Shown piece by piece: positions 21,955 to 26,386 of a DNA stretch of 26,386 bases. The stretch is from NCBI GenBank assembly GCA_002751075.1, contig NAOQ01000172.1, positions 1 to 26,386 on the forward strand, in the 5' to 3' direction. This stretch comes from Ichthyophonus hoferi. Its lineage: Eukaryota; Opisthokonta; Ichthyosporea; Ichthyophonida; Ichthyophonidae. The position numbers and the translations under genes are program-made. The notes beneath the pieces are model-generated. The model searched no databases and was not told where the DNA came from. It saw only the letters and a list, made by a program, of their open reading frames with translations. Position 1 is the first letter of the stretch, and the number at the start of each line of letters is the position of its first letter.

Positions 21955-24900
21955 CACACATACATACACAAATACATGCACACATGCATATATACAAACC
22001 TTTTTCAGTCTATTTATAGCCTTAGGTATACAGTGAGCATAGGCCTCTCCATGTTCAGCTACTAACCCCTGCATGAGACTAAGCACTGACATCACCACCC
22101 CCTAATAAGGTAGCGTACATTAGTCGTGTGGTATTATGCTATATTGCTAGATGAGAGGATATGTATCTCATTGTGTAATGGTCATAGGATAGGATAGGTT
22201 ATGGTGAATGGTGTTGCAATGTATTGTATTGTCTTGTATTGTATTATATTTTATTGTGAGATCGTTATTGTTGTAGCTTTAAGATAAAACCAATATATAT
22301 TGTGATAAACCAGATCTTTGGTTATGTATTCTATTGTATAATAGTCAAAGGTTTATCATAAGAGATAATAAAACATAATAACACATACTAAGATACACTA
22401 AAATTATAATAACATAATAATAGAATATAATACGAAGGACTTAAAACAGTTAATTTTAACTATTCAATTAAATCGAATAATTAAAAATGATTAAATTAAA
22501 TAAAAAAAACAAACACATGATTGGACATACCAAATCTCTCTCGTCCAATAGTTTCACTACACGGTGACTCCACTCTCCTACTGGTAGAATGTCAGGTGAC
22601 TTTCGGTACAGGCGAAGAAGGGCCAGTGCTGCTTTCTTTTTAATAAAACTACTCGAATCACTGTAGGGTATAGGGTAGTATATAAGTTGGTATATAGCAT
22701 GTGTTGGTGTTGAAGTAGGATAGGAGAGAGTAGGATAGGATATGGCAAGATATGATTTAACATGATAAAATATGTCTTTGATAAAGCTATTAGACTCGCT
22801 GTAGAGTAATATATAAGATGTGTTTAGTATGATCTATAGGTCTATATAAGGATAAATAGCAATACATCAACCAATGAAATAATAGCATTAAAAATTAACT
22901 AGGTTTTAAATTTTTAGCTTTTTAACCCACCCTGAAACCAATAAAGACTGGACTTCATTTCCCAACGTCTCGGCCATTTCTCTCCCTCCAATATTAGCCA
23001 CACAGGTTAAGGCAAGACAGCTATTAATCTGTAATTACAATTAATTAATTGTAATTAGAAGTAGCAATAATATAATCTCATATTATAATATCATATAATA
23101 TAATAAAACATAGCATGGCATAATATGATTCGATGATGGCTAAGCGAGGAATGTGTTCTAAATTTTGATTTTAATTATTTCCTCATTATCATAATATTCA
23201 TCTGAAATATAAATGGTTGCAATTAAGATTAGCAGCACTATTGGGTTGCTAATAAGGGAGACATATGATAGGTAAGTTCTGCGTCAAATTGAAATTTTAA
23301 AATAAGATGCCTATAATATTTCCTGTTTCTATAACATATGATTAGTTAACTCTATAATATATATAGTGTATACTTGTCTATACATAATTAAGTACATGGT
23401 ACCTATCTATTTTAAACTCTATGTAGACCACAAAAGCTCTATCGTTGTACCATGCTCATCCATCTTATCTAAACAATGCTATCAAATCATTCTTAATTGA
23501 TTAATAAAAGAAATTAAATATTCAAAATTAGTTAGTCATTTTTTTTGCTTAATTTTAACTCTATAATCTACACTTATTTAAGCTTATAATATGTATTTTT
23601 AGAATATATACAATTAATTACATAGTAGCTATCTATTTTTAGCTTCGTGTGAACCACACAAGCTCTCTCATTGAGACATTATAATTACCTCAAACCGAGC
23701 TACCAAATCATTCTTGATTGATTGGATTAGAAGTCGTACCAGGTCACAGTTTTCATGTAAAAGCACACTGATGAAAAGATAACCCTGGCAATACCAATTG
23801 GTAGTTGGATGTTAAGGACGTTCTATGAATGGCATATGATTTTAATGCCATATACAGACATGCATAAATTTATAATCATATAACATTTTGAGTTACATTG
23901 CATTGTATATATAGTACAGTATAGCATAGTATAGCATAGTATAGTATACATACATATACACAAATATACATACCACATGTTTTTCCGAGAATTTGGCACT
24001 AGATAGTAAGCTGACTGCCTCCATATGACCAAAGTCAATATCATATCCTAATAGATAGATATATACTAACTTGCAGACATACTTCTTCTTTTGATAACCA
24101 TCAAGATTCTTGGAATCACCTGAATCATAGGTAGATAATCAATTGATAATTAGTAAATATTTAATATGTAATTAGTGTAATATTATAGTATATTATTGTG
24201 TAGTATTGTGTAGTATAGTCTTGCATATACGTATTTCTTCTTTTGATAACTATCAAGATTTTTGGTATCACCTGAATGGCTACTAGATAATTAATAAGTA
24301 ATTAGTAAATAATATTAATTAATTAATTAATTGTGCAATGTTTATTGATTGGGTGACTTAGTTGACAAAAATTGGTAATTAATCATGAATCAAAAATACT
24401 ATATACATATATATACATATCATATAAAAAATAAGGATCAAAATAATAGAATATAATAGCATATATAATACAAAATAACATAAGACATTATTAAATATTA
24501 TATATAATAACATGTAATACTATATAATGCTGCACAATACTATATAACACCTGATATTAATATTTAATAACATATAACACTATAATATCATATATATACT
24601 TACCCTTGAATTGCTTTCTTATGTTAGCTAATTCCTTGTTACATCGTTGAGTCTCCGCCTCCTTAGACTTGCCTATAAGAAAATCATAATTATATAAACC
24701 ATTCAAAAATAATCATTACATTCAAACAATTTTAGAGCTTATGCTACAGTGGTTTCCCTCGTTAGACTTGCCTATAGGGAAATCGTCATTATAGTTCGCC
24801 AGTCAAAATTATTTATTAATACTTAGAATGCTTGTATTAATTTTAAAACCTATAATAAAGTAGCTTGCCTCCTTAGATGTGCCTACATAAGGAAATTATT

Positions 24901-25760
24901 ATAATCACTTATAAGTCAAAATTGATTATCAATTTTTAAAATACTTGGATTACTTCTAAAACCTAAAACATATGATACCATGATTAACTCAAGACATTTT
25001 AGGTCAGCTCTGAAAATTAAAAATCATATCTATATATAGCCCATATATGTAATTAATAAAGATATAACTATAATTTGATGAGATTATAGTATAACAGGAT
25101 ATTTGACATCATATTGGTTGATAAACTTTGATAAATTGTAACGTACTGTATTGAATTGTATTGTAAGGCATTGTATTTCATTTTGATTGTATTGTGTTGT
25201 ATTGTATTGTATTGTATTGTATTCTGGTGTATTGCATTATATTGTATTGTATTGCATTGTATTACATTGTATTGTATGGAATTATATTGTACCATATTGA
25301 ATTATAGCGGATTATATTGGATTGTAGCGTATTGTATGGTATTCTGGTATATTATCTTATGTTGTATTGCATTATATTGCATTGTATTATAATATATTGT
25401 AATGTAATGTAATGCATTGTTTTGTACTGTATTATATTGTACTGTATTGTATTGCACTGTATTGTATTGTATTGTATTCTGTTCTATTGAATCACATAAG
25501 AGTAATACATGTAGAGTAATTTAATAGAAAAGAGTAACTACTATATGATCCATTAGCTCCTACAGTTAACAAAAATAAATATGTTAAAATAGTAACCCCT
25601 AATATTGTGTTAAACTACAAATAATACATACATACATACATATCTAACCACTTACCAACATATCTCCCTCCCTCCCTCCCTGTCCCTCTGTCTACATATA
25701 CTTACAATTTCTCAGGTCTATTATAAACTTCTTTAGCCCTTTCATAGTTTCGCTAGGCAT
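11268..25760 (-). CDS. AP2A: AP-2 complex subunit alpha (alpha-adaptin), 26 exons
   Basis: Large subunit of the clathrin adaptor AP-2, which binds PI(4,5)P2 and cargo at the plasma membrane and recruits clathrin and endocytic accessory proteins. The spliced CDS is 2721 nt, 906 aa (human paralogues about 940–977). The ATG at 25758–25760 has an in-frame TAA nine bases upstream. The helical trunk spans about residues 1–612. R17 (in DLRNC) matches mammalian R21 of the dileucine/sigma2 site, and K52–K54 (YQKKKYVCK) match the PIP2-binding lysines 55–57. Trunk landmarks include [49 protein letters not shown] and [13 protein letters not shown]. The hinge (about 613–682) is short and polar with NLLGDLMD. 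The ear (683–906) has a beta-sandwich ([23 protein letters not shown] begins it) and a platform with W808, R873, R884 and R888, matching mouse W840, R905, R916 and R920 at a constant offset of 32. The homologue of F837 is S805. Identity as alpha rather than gamma or beta adaptin is firm; splice sites are inferred from consensus, phase and homology. Confidence 0.96.
11437..11481 (-). other. Relic or alternative terminal exon (copy of exon 26 start)
   Basis: In intron 25, upstream of real exon 26 on the coding strand, a tract of ten T followed by CAG precedes ATGTGGTTTCTTAC, copying the real CAG|ATGTGGCGCCTTAC. Read in the same phase 0 it gives [14 protein letters not shown] and a TGA (11437–11439). 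The flanking TATTAA and CACTGACCA-like blocks also match, so it arose by tandem duplication of about 120 bp. Confidence 0.55.
11798..11827. repeat. (TA)n microsatellite in intron 25
   Basis: An uninterrupted TA run of about 30 bases, just downstream (coding strand) of the exon 25 donor. Confidence 0.85.
12673..12893. repeat. (TACAA)n pentanucleotide array in intron 23
   Basis: About 220 bp of TACAA units with substitutions, drifting into TATAA units at the right end. The plus strand carries the C, the coding strand TTGTA. Confidence 0.9.
13137..13555. repeat. Degenerate pentanucleotide tract in intron 22
   Basis: A mixture of ATAGT, ATACA and ATATA units fills most of intron 22, including the complementary-type ATAAT units near 13440–13470. 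Older and more decayed than the intron 20 array. Confidence 0.75.
13760..14050. repeat. Tandem duplication in intron 21
   Basis: 13767–13895 and 13930–14045 share, in order, AATAATAATTT.(A/G)CTTAT, TTTCATT, TAACTAA/TAATAA blocks, CACAAA.ACA, AAATATACATG and GG.AGGTATGTA. Each copy is about 120–130 bp. Confidence 0.45.
14349..14415 (-). pseudogene. Duplicated 3' half of exon 20 in intron 20
   Basis: Coding strand TATAGGACTAACCTAG|GTAGGT copies the real TATAGGAATAACCTGG|GTAAGT, and upstream bases resemble the real AAGTGGGAGTAAAAGATGAG. The donor is intact, but no acceptor-side half is visible. It lies on the other side of the (TATAC)n array from exon 20. Confidence 0.5.
14455..14665. repeat. 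(CTATA)n pentanucleotide array in intron 20
   Basis: Includes a run of about 75–100 bases of almost perfect CTATA units, preceded by CTATC units. The near-perfect core implies recent expansion. It gives false Tyr/Ile/Leu-rich open frames in several frames. Confidence 0.95.
16010..16140. repeat. CTAC/TTAC/TATC tetranucleotide tract in intron 17
   Basis: An interrupted tetranucleotide array, pyrimidine-rich on the plus strand, ending about 20 bp from the exon 17 donor. Confidence 0.75.
17075..17340. repeat. AT-rich ATAAC/ATAAT tract in intron 15
   Basis: Degenerate pentanucleotides (CATAA, TATAA) fill the part of intron 15 next to exon 15. Confidence 0.7.
18840..18965. repeat. AATAAC/AAT tract in intron 13
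   Basis: Tri- and hexanucleotide repeats (AATAAT, AATAAC) run to within a few bases of exon 13. Intron 13 is the longest at 1100 nt; the rest of it is unremarkable AT-rich sequence. Confidence 0.75.
19235..19405. repeat. Homopurine tract in intron 12
   Basis: Mostly A/G on the plus strand (GA, GAAA, GGAG units) with a short TATATG insert. On the coding strand this is a long polypyrimidine tract right after the exon 12 donor. Such tracts can form triplex DNA. Confidence 0.7.
19769..19880 (-). pseudogene. Duplicated exon 12 start in intron 11
   Basis: Coding strand CGAGAGATACACTAAAGACTA copies the real CGAGAGGTACACCACCGACTA ([10 protein letters not shown]), and the flanking TATATAGGTTGATG and TATGTGTGTGTAG-like tails match too. 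A block of about nine bases next to the acceptor is lost. Confidence 0.55.
20477..20690. repeat. (TATAG)n pentanucleotide array in intron 10
   Basis: About 210 bp of TAGTA/TATAG units with scattered C substitutions, near the exon 10 donor. The source of three overlapping false ORFs. Confidence 0.9.
21036..21295 (-). repeat. Two further copies of the exon 10 acceptor region in intron 9
   Basis: The segment beginning at the exon 10 acceptor (plus strand TCCACTTCACTATATATGGG, TATGCGT, TTGATTATGATTGGGTTG, TATTAAAATGTAATAT) recurs near 21060–21115 and 21190–21295, for example as TCCACATTCTTATATATGG, TATGCGT and CTATGATTGGG. Spacing is roughly 145–155 bp, making a three-copy tandem array. Confidence 0.55.
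21516..21650. repeat. (GATA)n tetranucleotide tract in intron 8
   Basis: GATA units with GATC and GGTA variants fill most of the 238-nt intron between exons 8 and 9. Confidence 0.85.
21920..21990. repeat. (CATA)n tetranucleotide tract in intron 7
   Basis: CATACATA units fill the half of this 185-nt intron near exon 7. Confidence 0.85.
22765..22830 (-). pseudogene. Duplicated exon 6 start in intron 5
   Basis: Coding strand CTACAG|CGAGTCTAATAGCTTTAT copies the real CTACAG|TGATTCGAGTAGTTTTAT. The acceptor is intact; a few bases after it are missing. Intron sequence upstream of the acceptor (TATATAAG) also matches. Confidence 0.5.
23340..23525 (-). pseudogene. Duplicated exon 4 3' end plus intron 4 start
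   Basis: About 185 bp matches 23555–23745. Plus strand CTATCAAATCATTCTTAATTGATTAA parallels CTACCAAATCATTCTTGATTGATTGG inside exon 4, and CCACAAAAGCTCT parallels CCACACAAGCTCT in the intron. The exon-end and donor bases are not conserved. Confidence 0.5.
24231..24271 (-). pseudogene. Duplicated 5' part of exon 3 (possible poison exon)
   Basis: In intron 2, 41 nt after an intact TTCAG acceptor match the first 41 nt of exon 3 at 36 positions. Of five differences, three are synonymous; the copy reads (G)[13 protein letters not shown] against (G)[13 protein letters not shown], keeping the lipid-binding KKK. A GTATAT follows directly and could act as a donor. Inclusion between exons 2 and 3 would shift the frame and reach a stop early in exon 3. 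Confidence 0.6.
24740..24960 (-). repeat. Two extra tandem copies of the exon 2 acceptor region
   Basis: The exon 2 start (TATAG|GCAAGTCTAAGGAGGCGGAG) recurs as TATAG|GCAAGTCTAACGAGGGAAAC (acceptor near 24773) and GTAG|GCACATCTAAGGAGGCAAGC (near 24882). About 105–110 bp of flanking intron is copied each time. Both AG sites are intact; the frames after them run into stops within about 25 codons. Confidence 0.6.
25145..25495. repeat. (TTGTA)n pentanucleotide array in intron 1
   Basis: About 350 bp of ATTGT units with many substitutions. This is the complement of the TACAA unit in intron 23, so the same unit class occurs in both orientations within one gene. Confidence 0.9.
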
Positions 25761-25911
25761 GTTGATGGCTTATACACGTGGTATCCACGTAATACCTATA
25801 TTATGGTTATAGTTGCACTCCAATTAAATTTAAATTTAAACAGAGTAATATTATCATTGGCTAGCTTGTAACAAATTAAAAGTGCATTTATTCATATAAT
25901 ATGGTAATAAG
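25761..25911 (-). promoter_or_regulatory. Upstream region of the adaptin gene
   Basis: The 150 bases before the start codon must hold the 5' UTR and perhaps the core promoter. A CACGTG at 25776–25781 matches an E-box core. Its position 16 bases from the ATG makes a promoter role doubtful. No clear TATA box can be singled out in such AT-rich DNA. Confidence 0.3.
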
Positions 25912-26330
25912 GTATGTATGTATGTATGTATGTATATATAAGTTTATATGCACGTATGTTTGTATGTATGTATATAGGTCTGTATATATGTATGTATGTA
26001 TTTATGTATGTATGTATGTATGCATTTATGAATGTTTGAATATATGTATAAATTTTTGCAGTTATATATGCATTTATATACATATAAAAGTTTGTATGTA
26101 CGTATGTTTGTATGCATCTATTGTAATGTATGTAAATTTGAATGTATGTATATATGTGTGTATGTATGTATGTATGTATATATAAGTTTGTATGTATGTA
26201 TATATGTGTGTATATATATATAAGTTTGTATGTACATGTGCTTGTATGTACGTATGTATGTATGCATTAATGTAAATATGTATGCTTGTATGTATGCATG
26301 TTTGCATGTAGATATACATAATATGTCTGT
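25912..26330. repeat. (TATG)n tetranucleotide array
   Basis: More than 400 bp of TATG/TGTA units with TTTA and TATA variants, ending in a (TA)n run near 26348–26376. The strictly alternating pyrimidine–purine pattern can adopt Z-DNA or hairpins. Both strands show false Tyr/Val/Cys- or Ile/His-rich ORFs. Confidence 0.9.
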
Positions 26331-26343
26331 AAATATATATGTT

Positions 26344-26379
<36 letters not shown>

Positions 26380-26386
26380 TGTCTTT

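Larger units (their letters stand above)
11268..25760 (-). other. Exon map of the alpha-adaptin gene
   Basis: Exons 1 to 26 in coding order, plus-strand coordinates: 25706–25760, 24604–24672, 23974–24119, 23689–23784, 22931–23028, 22531–22660, 22000–22101, 21709–21814, 21329–21470, 20734–20902, 20186–20323, 19426–19533, 18967–19041, 17769–17866, 17346–17475, 16834–16935, 16162–16275, 15620–15713, 15096–15170, 14723–14785, 14137–14223, 13571–13694, 12996–13112, 12522–12591, 11832–11966, 11268–11345. Intron phases 1 to 25: 1,1,0,0,2,0,0,1,2,0,0,0,0,2,0,0,0,1,1,1,1,2,2,0,0. All introns are GT–AG. Common donors are GTATGT and GTAAGT; rarer ones are GTGGGT, GTACGT, GTATCC, GTTTGT and GTAATT. Introns run from 185 nt (intron 7) to 1100 nt (intron 13). 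Least certain are the exon 5 donor, chosen as GG|GTGGGT to keep frame into GGT-GAT, and the exon 22 acceptor, which follows CCAAG. Confidence 0.9.

Noticed and set aside
25068-25392. Frames with QYN and LYCIV repeats
   Set aside because: Translation of the (TTGTA)n array in intron 1.
25901-26319. Tyr/Val/Cys-rich and Ile/His-rich frames on both strands
   Set aside because: All arise from the (TATG)n array.
1-26386. tRNA and rRNA genes
   Set aside because: I looked for cloverleaf T-loop signatures and rRNA-like GC blocks on both strands and saw none I could support.

Overview
The window is AT-rich nuclear DNA from an intron-rich eukaryote. Evidence: one gene carries 25 GT–AG introns, the introns and spacers are full of A/T-dominated microsatellites, and no operon-like or prokaryotic feature is present. 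The encoded adaptin aligns well with animal sequences from memory, and the intron density would suit an opisthokont, but the sequence alone does not fix the lineage.

Right part (11268–25760, minus strand): a complete AP-2 complex alpha subunit (alpha-adaptin) gene. I rebuilt 26 exons by hand. Every junction is GT–AG, the phases agree, and the exons sum to 2721 nt (906 codons plus stop). The protein has trunk, short hinge and ear with known lipid- and cargo-binding residues in place. Coding sequence is about 19% of the gene span. The introns (185–1100 nt) hold penta-, tetra- and dinucleotide arrays.

The most unusual feature is in these introns. At least eight exon–intron junctions have one or more diverged tandem copies lying in the adjacent intron, often with the splice site intact. 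One (exon 3) keeps 36 of 41 bases, with only two amino acid changes; another (exon 26) would make an in-frame alternative C-terminus.

Middle (about 9.1–9.8 kb, plus strand): a small gene for a probable secreted protein with four cysteines. Its long exon has no ATG, so a short upstream exon is needed.

Left part (1–9 kb): mostly non-coding. It holds a dispersed repeat family of about 400 bp with TGTT/AACA-like ends (five copies in both orientations), a second 330–340 bp direct repeat pair, a third short repeat, one ORF resembling a type II membrane protein (5255–5755), and a few short coding-like islands I cannot name.

Right edge (25.9–26.3 kb): a long (TATG)n array upstream of the adaptin start codon.
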